Origin: Delftia sp. PS-11
Lineage (GTDB): Bacteria > Pseudomonadota > Gammaproteobacteria > Burkholderiales > Burkholderiaceae_C
Direction: 5' to 3'
Assembly: GCF_029870285.1 (NCBI RefSeq)
Contig: NZ_JACSYA010000022.1
Location: 23,010 to 87,009 of the forward strand
DNA: 64,000 nucleotides
A program made the position numbers and the translations under genes. Of the stretch, positions 18,048 through 26,273 are shown in pieces. The stretch's first letter is position 1; each line of letters starts with the position of its first letter. The notes under the pieces were generated by a model that searched no databases, was not told the DNA's origin, and saw nothing but the letters and a program-made list of their open reading frames with translations.

Positions 18048-19040
18048 TCAGTCTGCCTTGATCTTGGCGGTTTTGATCAGATCGCCGACGCGCTGGTACT
18101 CGCGGGGCACGAAGGCGCGCAGCTCGGCGGCATCGCCGCTGCCCGGGCTCACGCCCAGCTCGCGCAGCTTGCCGGCCACATCGGGTTGTTTCAGGGTCTT
18201 GGCCAGCGCGCCGGAGAGCTTGGCGGTGACGGCGGCCGGGGTCTTGGCCGGAGCGAACATCGCATACCAGGCCGAGAACTCGAACTGCGGGTAGCCGGAC
18301 TCGGCGAAGGTGGGCACGTTGGGCAGATCGGGCAGGCGGGCCGCAGCGCCCACGGCCAGCGCGCGCACCTTGCCGCCGCGCAGCAGCGGCATGGAGTTGG
18401 TGGCCGTATCGAAGATGACCGGCACGCGGCCACCGATCAGGTCCACGATGTGGGCGTTGCCGCCCTTGTAGGGAATGTGCGTCATCTCGACCTTGGCGAT
18501 CGAGACGAACAGCTCGCCGGCCAGGTGCAGCGGCGAGCCGTTGCCCGAGGAGCCGTACATCATCGCCTGTGGATCCTTGCGCGCGGCGTCCACCACATCC
18601 TTGAGCGACTTGTAAGGCGAGTCGGCGGCCGTGATGACAATGATGGGTGCGCTGCCGATCATGCCAATGGGTTCGAAGTCCTTGAGCGGGTCGTACTCGG
18701 CCTTGATCAGGTGCGGGCTGGCAGCATGGGTGGCCAGGCCGCCCACCAGCACCGTGTGGCCGTCGGCCGGCGCGCGCGCCACGATGCCCGCGCCCAGCAG
18801 CGCGCCTGCGCCCGGGCGGTTGTCCACGATGCCGCTGGTTCCCAGGGTCTCCGCCATCTTCTGGCCCAGCAGCCGGCCCAGCATGTCATTGGCGCCACCG
18901 GCAGGGTAGGGCACCACGAAGGTGATGGGCTTGCTGGGGAAGGCGTTTTGCGCATGCGCCAGGGGCATGGCGCCGGCAAGCGCCAGCGCCGCCAGGGCGC
19001 CCAGCACGGGCCTGCGGGAGAGGTGTGGGAAGTGGCTCAT
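18048..19040 (-). CDS. Bug/TctC-family periplasmic substrate-binding protein
   Basis: 330 residues. The N-terminal signal peptide contains twin arginines (LSRRPVLGALAALALAG) and ends near AHAQ, so Tat or Sec export is possible. The mature start FPSKPITFVVPYPAGGANDM and the GGLATHAASPHL and HIPYKGGNAHIVDLIGG segments are typical of the tripartite tricarboxylate transporter receptor family. Such receptors bind carboxylates in the periplasm. No TctA/TctB membrane genes are nearby, so it must work with a distant permease or as an orphan receptor. It is one of two Bug proteins in this operon, suggesting that the substrate is an organic or sugar acid. Confidence 0.95.
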   Translation of the reverse strand: MSHFPHLSRRPVLGALAALALAGAMPLAHAQNAFPSKPITFVVPYPAGGANDMLGRLLGQKMAETLGTSGIVDNRPGAGALLGAGIVARAPADGHTVLVGGLATHAASPHLIKAEYDPLKDFEPIGMIGSAPIIVITAADSPYKSLKDVVDAARKDPQAMMYGSSGNGSPLHLAGELFVSIAKVEMTHIPYKGGNAHIVDLIGGRVPVIFDTATNSMPLLRGGKVRALAVGAAARLPDLPNVPTFAESGYPQFEFSAWYAMFAPAKTPAAVTAKLSGALAKTLKQPDVAGKLRELGVSPGSGDAAELRAFVPREYQRVGDLIKTAKIKAD

Positions 19041-19105
19041 GGTTTTTGTCTCCTGTGATGAATGGTTCTGGCGACCGTTTGGGGTAACTGCTGCTTTGCT
19101 GCGTG

Positions 19106-20575
19106 TCAGTCCAGCAGGCCCTGGCAGACGTATTTGGTGTGCAGGTAGTCGTCGAGGCCGTGGGTCGAGCCCTCGCGGCCATAGCCCGATTCCTTGACGC
19201 CGCCGAAAGGCGCTGCCTCGGCGGCCAGCGCACCTTCGTTGATGCCGACGATGCCGCTCTCCAGCGCATCGGCCACGCGCCAGATGCGGCGCACGTCGTT
19301 GCTGTAGAAGTAGGCGGCCAGGCCGAACGGTGTGTCGTTGGCGGCGGCGATGACCTCGGCTTCGTGGTCGAAGACGGTCAGCGGCGCCACGGGGCCGAAG
19401 GTTTCCTCGCAGGCGCAGGCCATGGTGGCATCAGCGCCGGTCAGCACCGTGGGCGCGTAGTAGTTCGGACCCAGCGCCTGAAGGCGTTGGCCGCCTGCGA
19501 GCACGGTGGCGCCGCGTGCCACGGCGTCCTGCACATGGCGTTCGATCTTTTCGACGGCGCGCGCATTGATCATGGGGCCGATCTGCGAGGCCGGGTCGCT
19601 GGCCGGGCCGACATGCAGGGCCTGCACGCGGGCGGCCAGCTTCTGCGCGAATGCATCGTGCACCGTGCGGTGCACGAAGACGCGGTTGGGGCAGACGCAG
19701 GTCTGGCCGCCGTTGCGGAACTTGGCGGCCATGAAGCCTTCGACGGCGGCGTCGATGTCGGCATCCTCGAAGACGATGAAGGGCGCGTTGCCGCCCAGCT
19801 CCAGCGACAGTTTCTTGAGCGTGTCGGCGCTGCGCCGCGCCAGGTGCTTGCCCACGGGGGTGGAACCGGTGAAGGTGATCTTGCGCACGCGGGCGTCATC
19901 GAGCCAGACATCGACCACTTCGGGCGTCTTCTCGCGCGAGGCGGTGACGATATTGAGCACGCCGTCAGGCACGCCCGCTTCCTGGGCCAGCAGCACCAGG
20001 GCCAGCGAGGTCAGCGGCGTGTCTTCGGCGGGCTTGCAGACCACGGTGCAGCCTGCAGCCAGCGCGGGCGCGATCTTGCGCGCAATCATGGCGGCCGGGA
20101 AATTCCAGGGCGTGATGGCGGCGACCACGCCCACGGGCTCGCGCAGGGCGAACATGCGCCGGCCCGGCACGGGCGCGGGAATGATCTCGCCGTTCATGCG
20201 CGTGGCTTCCTCGCCAAACCACTCGATGTAGCTGGCCGCATAGGCGACCTCACCCTTGCCTTCGGCCAGGGGCTTGCCCTGTTCGCGGCTGATGAGGCGC
20301 CCCAGGTCTTCCTGGTGGGCCAGCACCAGATCGTTCCAGCGCTTGATGATGGCGGCGCGCTGCTTGGCCGGGACCTTGCGCCAGGCGGGAAAGGCCGCAT
20401 GGGCGGCGTCCAGTGCGGCGCGCGCCTGGGCAGCGCCCGAGTCGGGCACTTCGGTGATCACGGCGCCCGTGGCCGGGTCGGTCACGGCCAGGCGCGCGGC
20501 CGGCTCGGCCGTCCATTGGCCGGCGATGAAGTTGGCGCTGCGCAGCAGCTCGGAGCGGGTCAGGGTCAGTGGCAT
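19106..20575 (-). CDS. NAD(P)-dependent aldehyde dehydrogenase, succinate-semialdehyde/ketoglutarate-semialdehyde type
   Basis: 489 residues. The core motifs are TPWNFPAAMIARKIAPALAA, FTGSTPVGKHLA (cofactor loop), LELGGNAPFIVFEDAD (catalytic Glu) and FRNGGQTCVCPNR (catalytic Cys). The C-terminus has PFGGVKESGYGREGS. It aligns in style with GabD. In sugar-acid operons close relatives oxidise 2-oxoglutarate semialdehyde to 2-oxoglutarate, so the substrate could be either semialdehyde. It is 37 bases downstream of the UxaA-type dehydratase gene and 65 bases upstream of the Bug gene, in one transcript. Confidence 0.95.
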   Translation of the reverse strand: MPLTLTRSELLRSANFIAGQWTAEPAARLAVTDPATGAVITEVPDSGAAQARAALDAAHAAFPAWRKVPAKQRAAIIKRWNDLVLAHQEDLGRLISREQGKPLAEGKGEVAYAASYIEWFGEEATRMNGEIIPAPVPGRRMFALREPVGVVAAITPWNFPAAMIARKIAPALAAGCTVVCKPAEDTPLTSLALVLLAQEAGVPDGVLNIVTASREKTPEVVDVWLDDARVRKITFTGSTPVGKHLARRSADTLKKLSLELGGNAPFIVFEDADIDAAVEGFMAAKFRNGGQTCVCPNRVFVHRTVHDAFAQKLAARVQALHVGPASDPASQIGPMINARAVEKIERHVQDAVARGATVLAGGQRLQALGPNYYAPTVLTGADATMACACEETFGPVAPLTVFDHEAEVIAAANDTPFGLAAYFYSNDVRRIWRVADALESGIVGINEGALAAEAAPFGGVKESGYGREGSTHGLDDYLHTKYVCQGLLD

Positions 20576-20612
20576 GGTGCAGGCAATGAAATAAAAAGAA
20601 GAACCTTAGCGC

Positions 20613-22142
20613 TTAGCTGACGATGCCCATATGCCAGGGCACGAACTCATGGTCGCCCAGGCCCAGGATTTCGCTCTTGGTGGCTTCGCCGCTGGCGTGG
20701 CGCAGGATCTGCTCGAAAATGCGCTGCCCCATCTCGGGCACGCTGCACTCGCCGTCCACGATCAGGCCGCAGTTGATGTCCATGTCTTCCTCCAGCCTCT
20801 GGTACATGGGCGTGTTGCTGGCCAGCTTGATGGTGGGCGCGGGCTTGCTGCCGAACATGGAGCCGCGTCCCGTGGTGAAGCAGATCAGCTGGGCGCCGCT
20901 GGCAATCTGGCCGGTCGAGGCCACGGGGTCGTAGCCCGGCGAGTCCATGAAGACGAAACCGTGCTCGGTGATGGGCTCGGCGTATTCATAGACCGCGCGC
21001 AGCGGCGTGGTGCCGCCCTTCATGGCCGAGCCCAGCGATTTCTCGAAGATGTTGGCCAGGCCGCCGGCCTGATTGCCGTGGCCGACCACGCCGTTGAACT
21101 GCGCGTTCTGGCCTGCTGTATAGCGCTCCCACCAGGCCAGGCGGTCCAGCAGCTTCTGGCCCACGGCCTGCGAGATGGCGCGGCGCGTGAGCATGAACTC
21201 CACGCCGTGGATTTCGGGCGTCTCGGACAGGATGGCCGTGCCGCCGTGGCGCACCAGGATGTCCATGGCCGCGCCCAGCGCCGGGTTGGCCGTGATGCCC
21301 GAAAAGCCATCGGAGCCGCCGCACTCCAGCCCGATCTTCAGATGGCTGGCGCTGACCGTGCTGCGCCGCGCGGTATCGGCCTCGGGCAGCATCTCCTCGA
21401 TGGCGCGGATGCCCGCTTCAATGGTGGCGCGCGTGCCGCCCACATCCTGCATCACCAGCGTGCGCATCAGGCGCCCCTCGGTCAGGCCCTGGGATTCGAC
21501 CAGTGCATCGACCTGGTTGCGCTCGCAGCCCAGGCCCACGATGAGCACGCCCGCCAGGTTGGGGTGGCGCGCGTAGCCTGCCAGCGTGCGCCGCAGCACG
21601 TCGAAATGCTCGCTGGGCGAGGACATGCCGCAGCCGCTGGTCTGTGCAAAGGCCACCACGCCGTCCACGTTCGGAAATGCCGCCATGCGCTCGGCCGTGA
21701 AATGCGCGGCAATGTTCTTGATCACCGTAGCCGAGCAGTTCACCGACGACAGAATGCCGATGAAGTTGCGCGTGCCCACGCCGCCGCCGGGGCGCACAAA
21801 GCCCTGGAAGCTGGCGCGCTCGCCTTCGGGCACATAGTCCACGGGGCGCACATCGGCGCCGAAGGCCGGGTCGCGGTAGTAGTCCACCAGGCGCAGGTTG
21901 TGGCTGTGCACGTAGTCGCCGGGTTCGAGGTCGCGCGTGGCGACGCCGATCACGGTGTCGTACTTTTTCACCTGCTCGCCTTCGGCGATGCGGCGCGCGG
22001 CGATCTTGTGGCCAGCGGGCACCTGGGCGCGCGTGCGCACGCCCAGTCCGGGGATTTCCTGGCCCAGCGACAGCGCGGATCGGGCGACCAGGACATTGTC
22101 GTTGGGGTGCAGGTGCAGAAAGGGGCTATCGGTACGGGACAT
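20613..22142 (-). CDS. UxaA/GarD-family sugar-acid dehydratase
   Basis: 509 residues. An N-terminal SAF domain (about 10-90, LHPNDNVLVARSALSLGQEI to EPGDYVHSHNL) precedes the large UxaA/GarD catalytic domain, with FVRPGGGVGTRNFIGILSSV, FAQTSGCGMSS, GLGCERNQ, GLECGGSDGFSGITANPALG and FTTGRGSMFGSKPAPTIKLA. Family members are iron-dependent dehydratases of altronate or galactarate, or related lyases. It is second in the operon, after a Bug receptor and before an aldehyde dehydrogenase. Dehydration of an imported sugar acid to a 2-keto-3-deoxy acid, later cut by the HpaI-type aldolase, is the simplest reading. Confidence 0.94.
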   Translation of the reverse strand: MSRTDSPFLHLHPNDNVLVARSALSLGQEIPGLGVRTRAQVPAGHKIAARRIAEGEQVKKYDTVIGVATRDLEPGDYVHSHNLRLVDYYRDPAFGADVRPVDYVPEGERASFQGFVRPGGGVGTRNFIGILSSVNCSATVIKNIAAHFTAERMAAFPNVDGVVAFAQTSGCGMSSPSEHFDVLRRTLAGYARHPNLAGVLIVGLGCERNQVDALVESQGLTEGRLMRTLVMQDVGGTRATIEAGIRAIEEMLPEADTARRSTVSASHLKIGLECGGSDGFSGITANPALGAAMDILVRHGGTAILSETPEIHGVEFMLTRRAISQAVGQKLLDRLAWWERYTAGQNAQFNGVVGHGNQAGGLANIFEKSLGSAMKGGTTPLRAVYEYAEPITEHGFVFMDSPGYDPVASTGQIASGAQLICFTTGRGSMFGSKPAPTIKLASNTPMYQRLEEDMDINCGLIVDGECSVPEMGQRIFEQILRHASGEATKSEILGLGDHEFVPWHMGIVS

Positions 22143-22177
22143 GCGCAGCTTTCATCGTTGTTTGCCGGGAGGGGGCA

Positions 22178-23164
22178 TCAGCCCTTCATCAACTCGCGCA
22201 GTTTCAGCTTGTCGATGAGTACGGTCTCTTTCTGATAGACCGCGTTCACGTATTTCTCATAGTCGGGGCCGTCCAGGTACAGCAGCGGCGCATCGAGCTT
22301 GTCGGCCACGGCCTTGAACTCGGGGCTGGCGACAGCCGTGCGGAAGGCTTCGCGCAGCCTGGTGGCGATGGCCGGGTCGATGCCGCGCGGCGCGCCGATG
22401 CCGTTGGGCGCATCGACCACCACGTCGTAGCCGCTCTCGCGCAGCGTGGGCACATCCTTGAAGCGCAGGGTGCGCTGCTCGCCCCAGGTGGCCAGCAGGC
22501 GCAGCTTGCCGGCTTCCACGTGCGGCGCCCAGGAGCTGGAGTCCGCCAGCGCATCCACATGGCCGCCGAGCACGCCCTGCAGCGCCTCGGCGCCGCCCTT
22601 GTAGGGCACATGGTTGAGCCGTATGCCAGCCACGCCCGCGAACTCTTCCATGCCCACATGCGTGGCGCCACCCACACCCGCATGGGCGTAGGTCACCTGC
22701 CCGGGCCTGGCCTTGGCGGCGGCCACGAAGTCCTTGAGCGTCTTGAAGGGCGAGTTGGCCGGCACGGCGATGCCGAAGGTCTGACCCGAGGTGCGCGCGA
22801 TATAGGTGAAGTCCTTGCGCGGATCGGCCTGCAGGCTGCCCAGCTGCGAAAAGCGCGTGACCGAGATGGGGATCTGGCCGATGGTGTAGCCGTCGGCCTT
22901 GGCCGCCGCCAGCGCCTTGGCGCCAATCATGCCCGAGGCACCCGCACGGTTTTCGACGGCAATGGCCTGGCCCAGTACCTTGGCGGCCACGGCGCACAGC
23001 GCGCGCATGGACTGGTCAGCCGTGCCGCCTGCAGGCCAGGGGCAGATGAAGGTGATGGGGCGCTCGGGCCAGTTCTGTGCCCGCAGCGGGCCTGCTGCCG
23101 CCAGCGCGCTGGCGCCAAGGCTGGCGAGCACGAAGCTGCGCCGGCTGGTGCGTGGTGTATTCAT
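22178..23164 (-). CDS. Bug/TctC-family periplasmic substrate-binding protein
   Basis: 328 residues. The signal peptide has a near-consensus Tat motif (SRRSFVLASLG) and ends near LRAQ. The mature region starts WPERPITFICPWPAGGTADQ and contains HAGVGGATHVGMEEFA and NHVPYKGGAEALQGVLGG, typical of Bug receptors. It is the promoter-proximal gene of the acid-sugar operon, 35 bases before the dehydratase, and divergent from a LysR gene. It is clearly distinct in sequence from the second Bug protein of the same operon, so the two probably bind different ligands or different forms of one ligand. Confidence 0.95.
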   Translation of the reverse strand: MNTPRTSRRSFVLASLGASALAAAGPLRAQNWPERPITFICPWPAGGTADQSMRALCAVAAKVLGQAIAVENRAGASGMIGAKALAAAKADGYTIGQIPISVTRFSQLGSLQADPRKDFTYIARTSGQTFGIAVPANSPFKTLKDFVAAAKARPGQVTYAHAGVGGATHVGMEEFAGVAGIRLNHVPYKGGAEALQGVLGGHVDALADSSSWAPHVEAGKLRLLATWGEQRTLRFKDVPTLRESGYDVVVDAPNGIGAPRGIDPAIATRLREAFRTAVASPEFKAVADKLDAPLLYLDGPDYEKYVNAVYQKETVLIDKLKLRELMKG

Positions 23165-23273
23165 CGCTTGTCTCCTGTGTGGGCCTGGCAGTCCTGTGGT
23201 CCGGACTGTGTGCCTATGGCGCGATTGTTCAGCGCCTGATCATGACAATCCAATGAAAAGATAGACTTGCTGC

Positions 23274-23289
23274 ATAACCAAAAGGTAAT
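23274..23289. promoter_or_regulatory. candidate LysR (PcaQ/GbpR-type) operator
   Basis: ATAACC-AAAA-GGTAAT resembles the ATAACC-N4-GGTTAA site described for PcaQ-like LysR regulators, with two changes in the second half. It ends nine bases before the LysR start codon in the 133-base divergent region, so it suits autoregulation and control of the divergent operon. Weight is limited because the second half-site is imperfect. Confidence 0.5.
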
Positions 23290-23297
23290 GAAGCCCC

Positions 23298-24236
23298 ATG
23301 AGCAAGATCGATCGCGTGCTGCGCTCCAATCTCAAGCTGCGCCATCTGCAGCTGCTGGTCGCGCTGGACCAGTTCCGCCACCTGGGCCGCGCCGCCGAAT
23401 TCCTGGCCGTGACCCAGCCGGCCGTCTCCAAAACCCTGGCCGAGGTCGAGCGCATGCTGGGGATGGCGCTGTTCGAGCGCTCCACGCGCGGCACCGAGCC
23501 CACGGCAGCCGGTGTCAGCATGGTGCGCTTTGCGCGCTCGGTGCTGGCCGGCTTCGAGCGCACGCGCGATGAGATGGCCGCCGAGGCCAGCGGCGCGCGC
23601 GGGCGCACCAGCGTGGGTGCCATGGTGGTGGCCACGCCCGTGCTGCTGGCACGCGCCGTCGAGCAGCTCAAGGCGCGCTCGGCCCAGACCACGGTGCTGG
23701 TCGAGGAAGGGGACCTCACCCGGCTGCTGCCCAAGCTGCGCATGGGCGAGCTGGACCTGTTCGTGGGCCGGCTGGAGCCCGGCTACGCTGCCCCCGACCT
23801 GGAAACCGAGGCCCTGTACGACGAGCCCATGGTGGCCGTCGTGCGGCCGGACCATGCCTTGCTGCAGGCCCCGGCCAGCTGGCAGGCGCTGGTGGATCTG
23901 CCCTGCGTCATGCCGCCGCCCTGGGCGTCGCTGCGCGTCAAGCTGGAGCAGCAGTTCTTCGCCCATGGGCTGCATCCGCCGGCCGATCTGGTCGAGTCCG
24001 CTTCGTTCCTGAGCCAGATCAGCTTCATCCACCAGCGCGGCGCCGTCGCCTTCATGGCGCGCGGCGTGGCAAGGCATTTCGCGGCGCAGGGTCAGCTGGC
24101 CGTGCTGGATCTGTCCGTGCCCATCGAACTGCCGCCCGTGGGGCTGATCACGCTGCGGGGTCAGCCCATGACGGCGACCACGGGGCTGCTGGTCGATGGC
24201 CTGCGGGAGGTGGGGCTCAGCCTGGCGAGCGGGTAG
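23298..24236 (+). CDS. LysR-family regulator, PcaQ/GbpR-like
   Basis: 312 residues. It begins with the motif SNLKLRHLQLLVALDQFRHL shared by the GbpR/PcaQ/CbhL branch, then AAEFLAVTQPAVSKTLAEVE (recognition helix). The effector domain follows (VGAMVVATPVLLARAVEQLK onward). It is divergent from the acid-sugar operon, which it most likely activates in response to a pathway intermediate (inference). This branch typically senses sugar acids or aromatic-pathway carboxylates, consistent with the neighbours. Confidence 0.94.
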   Translation: MSKIDRVLRSNLKLRHLQLLVALDQFRHLGRAAEFLAVTQPAVSKTLAEVERMLGMALFERSTRGTEPTAAGVSMVRFARSVLAGFERTRDEMAAEASGARGRTSVGAMVVATPVLLARAVEQLKARSAQTTVLVEEGDLTRLLPKLRMGELDLFVGRLEPGYAAPDLETEALYDEPMVAVVRPDHALLQAPASWQALVDLPCVMPPPWASLRVKLEQQFFAHGLHPPADLVESASFLSQISFIHQRGAVAFMARGVARHFAAQGQLAVLDLSVPIELPPVGLITLRGQPMTATTGLLVDGLREVGLSLASG

Positions 24237-24361
24237 GGCGGCGGCCTTGACATGGCGCAGGTCCGGGGCCCCGGGCGCCTGCTGCCCTGTGCTAAATTGC
24301 CCTGGCACCCGCAGTGGTGCATACGGCCCGTGCTGGCGGTGCCCGAGCGAGATCCAGCCCT

Positions 24362-25783
24362 ATGCAAATGACTTTCCATGGCGCGGCCCAGCAGGTGACG
24401 GGCTCGTGCTTTCTGGTGGAGGCCGGCAGCTGCCGCTTCCTGATCGACTGCGGCATGGTGCAAGGCGGGCGCGAGGCCCGCGACCGCAACTACCTGCCGT
24501 TTGCCTTCGATCCCCGGCATATCGATTTTGTGCTGCTGACGCATGCGCACATCGATCATTGCGGCCTGCTGCCCCGGCTGGTTGCGCAGGGCTTTGCCGG
24601 GCCGGTGTATGCCACTGGCGCCACGGCCGACCTGCTGGAGGTCCTGCTCAAGGACAGCGCCCATATCCAGGAGATGGAATTCGAGCGCAGCGAAAAGCGC
24701 GCCGGCAAGGGCAAGGCCGCGGGCCGGGGCCGCCATGCGCCCGTGCGCCCGCCCCTGTACACGCTGCGCGATGTGGACCGCTGCCTGGCGCGGGTGCGCC
24801 CCGCAGACTATGGCCAGGAGTTCATGCCGCATGCGGGCGTGCGGGCGCGCTTTCGCGATGCCGGGCATATCCTGGGCTCGGCAATTGCCGAGATCTGGGT
24901 CACGGACGCCGGGGGCGCCACCCGCAAGATCGTTGCCAGCGGCGACCTGGGCCAGCCGGGCCGCCCCATCCTGCGCGATCCCGAACCCATTGACGAGGCC
25001 GATGTGCTGCTGATCGAGTCCACCTACGGCGACCGCCTGCACAAGGACATGCCGTCCACGCTGGACGAACTGGTGGCCGTGGTGCAGGGCACGCTGGCCA
25101 GGGGCAATGTGGTGATTCCGGCCTTTGCCGTCGGCCGCACGCAGGAGATGCTCTACCACTTCCTGCAGCTGTCGGCCCAGGAGCGTCTGGGTCCGCTGGA
25201 CATTTTTGTCGATTCGCCCATGGCCGTGGCTGCCACGGAGATCACCCTGCGGCATTTCGAAATGTTCGATGACGAGGCGCGCCAGCTGTTTGCGCAGGCC
25301 CGGCAACTGCAGCAAAAGCTGCGCATCCATTTCGTCAGCGATGTGCAGGACTCCATGCGCCTGAACCGTGTGGGCGCGGGCGCGGTGATCATCTCGGCCA
25401 GCGGCATGTGCGATGCCGGCCGCGTCATGCACCACCTGCACAACAACCTCGGGCGCCGCGAGTGCGCCGTGGTGATCGCAGGCTTCCAGGCCCAGGGCAC
25501 GCTGGGGCGCCGCCTGGTGGACGGAGAGCGCCATGTGCGCCTGCTGGGCGACGATATCGAGGTGCGGGCTTCGGTGCACACTTTGGGCGGTTTTTCGGCC
25601 CATGCCGACCAGAAAGCCCTGCTGGGCTGGGCGGGTGCATTCAAGCGCGCGCCAGCGCGGACCTTCGTGGTGCACGGCGAGGCCGCCGCATCCCAGGCGC
25701 TGGCGGCGGCGCTGCGCCAGCAGTCCGGCTGGCAGGCCGCCGAGGTGGTGGTGCCGCGCGAGGGCGAATCCTTCGCGCTTTAA
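24362..25783 (+). CDS. beta-CASP metallo-beta-lactamase-fold RNase/exonuclease-like protein
   Basis: 473 residues from the ATG at 24362. The metallo-beta-lactamase motif LLTHAHIDHCGLLPRL is intact, as are GHILGSA (third metal His) and LLIESTYGDRLH. The beta-CASP insert follows, with PAFAVGRTQEMLYH and the late motifs ISASGMCDAGRVMHHL and GGFSAHADQKALLGW. The family includes RNA-processing enzymes such as YsiL/CPSF73-like nucleases, and the bacterial members are usually called RNA-specific exonucleases. It is not in an obvious operon: the next gene is convergent. Function in this clade is not established. Confidence 0.92.
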   Translation: MQMTFHGAAQQVTGSCFLVEAGSCRFLIDCGMVQGGREARDRNYLPFAFDPRHIDFVLLTHAHIDHCGLLPRLVAQGFAGPVYATGATADLLEVLLKDSAHIQEMEFERSEKRAGKGKAAGRGRHAPVRPPLYTLRDVDRCLARVRPADYGQEFMPHAGVRARFRDAGHILGSAIAEIWVTDAGGATRKIVASGDLGQPGRPILRDPEPIDEADVLLIESTYGDRLHKDMPSTLDELVAVVQGTLARGNVVIPAFAVGRTQEMLYHFLQLSAQERLGPLDIFVDSPMAVAATEITLRHFEMFDDEARQLFAQARQLQQKLRIHFVSDVQDSMRLNRVGAGAVIISASGMCDAGRVMHHLHNNLGRRECAVVIAGFQAQGTLGRRLVDGERHVRLLGDDIEVRASVHTLGGFSAHADQKALLGWAGAFKRAPARTFVVHGEAAASQALAAALRQQSGWQAAEVVVPREGESFAL

Positions 25784-25891
25784 GGCCAGCCCAGGTCTTG
25801 CTGCAAGGCTTGCCGTAGGCTTGCCATCGGCTTGCGCAGGGCAGACGGCTGGCAGGCTGAACGCGGCGGACCCGCTTGCCGGCGTGCCGGC

Positions 25892-26215
25892 TCAGTGGGC
25901 GGCCGCTTCGAGGTGCCGCTGCCTGACCCACAGGAAAAGTGGCAGGGCGAACGACACACCGACCATCAACCCCAGCAGGCACCAGGGGCCCGAACGCAGC
26001 GAAAGGCGCCGCGATTCCAGCAGCGTGAAGGCGATGGTGACGGCGCCGGAGACCAGCACATCCATCGCGAAAAAGCCGCTGATCCGGTTGGCGAACAGCT
26101 GTGCCAGGAATAACGGCACATCCGGGCCCTCTGCAGCTACGAATGGGAGCAGGAAGGCCAGGGGCAGGACCGCCCCCAGGATCGTCAGTATCAGATACAG
26201 CGTGCTTTTGTTCAT
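25892..26215 (-). CDS. small membrane protein, DUF2834-like
   Basis: 107 residues from the ATG at 26215. Three hydrophobic segments are visible: LYLILTILGAVLPLAFLLPF, the stretch around FFAMDVLVSGAVTIAFTLLE, and WCLLGLMVGVSFALPLFLWV. The arrangement FLAQLFANRISGFFAMDVLV is typical of DUF2834 proteins. The frame upstream of 26215 is Arg-rich and unlike a protein start. It is convergent with the beta-CASP gene and lies 58 bases downstream of the metal-dependent hydrolase gene. Function unknown. Confidence 0.82.
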   Translation of the reverse strand: MNKSTLYLILTILGAVLPLAFLLPFVAAEGPDVPLFLAQLFANRISGFFAMDVLVSGAVTIAFTLLESRRLSLRSGPWCLLGLMVGVSFALPLFLWVRQRHLEAAAH

Positions 26216-26273
26216 TGGCCTGCAGGGATTGCTGGGGAAAGTGTACCCATCCCCATGGCGTGCCTGCGCCCTC

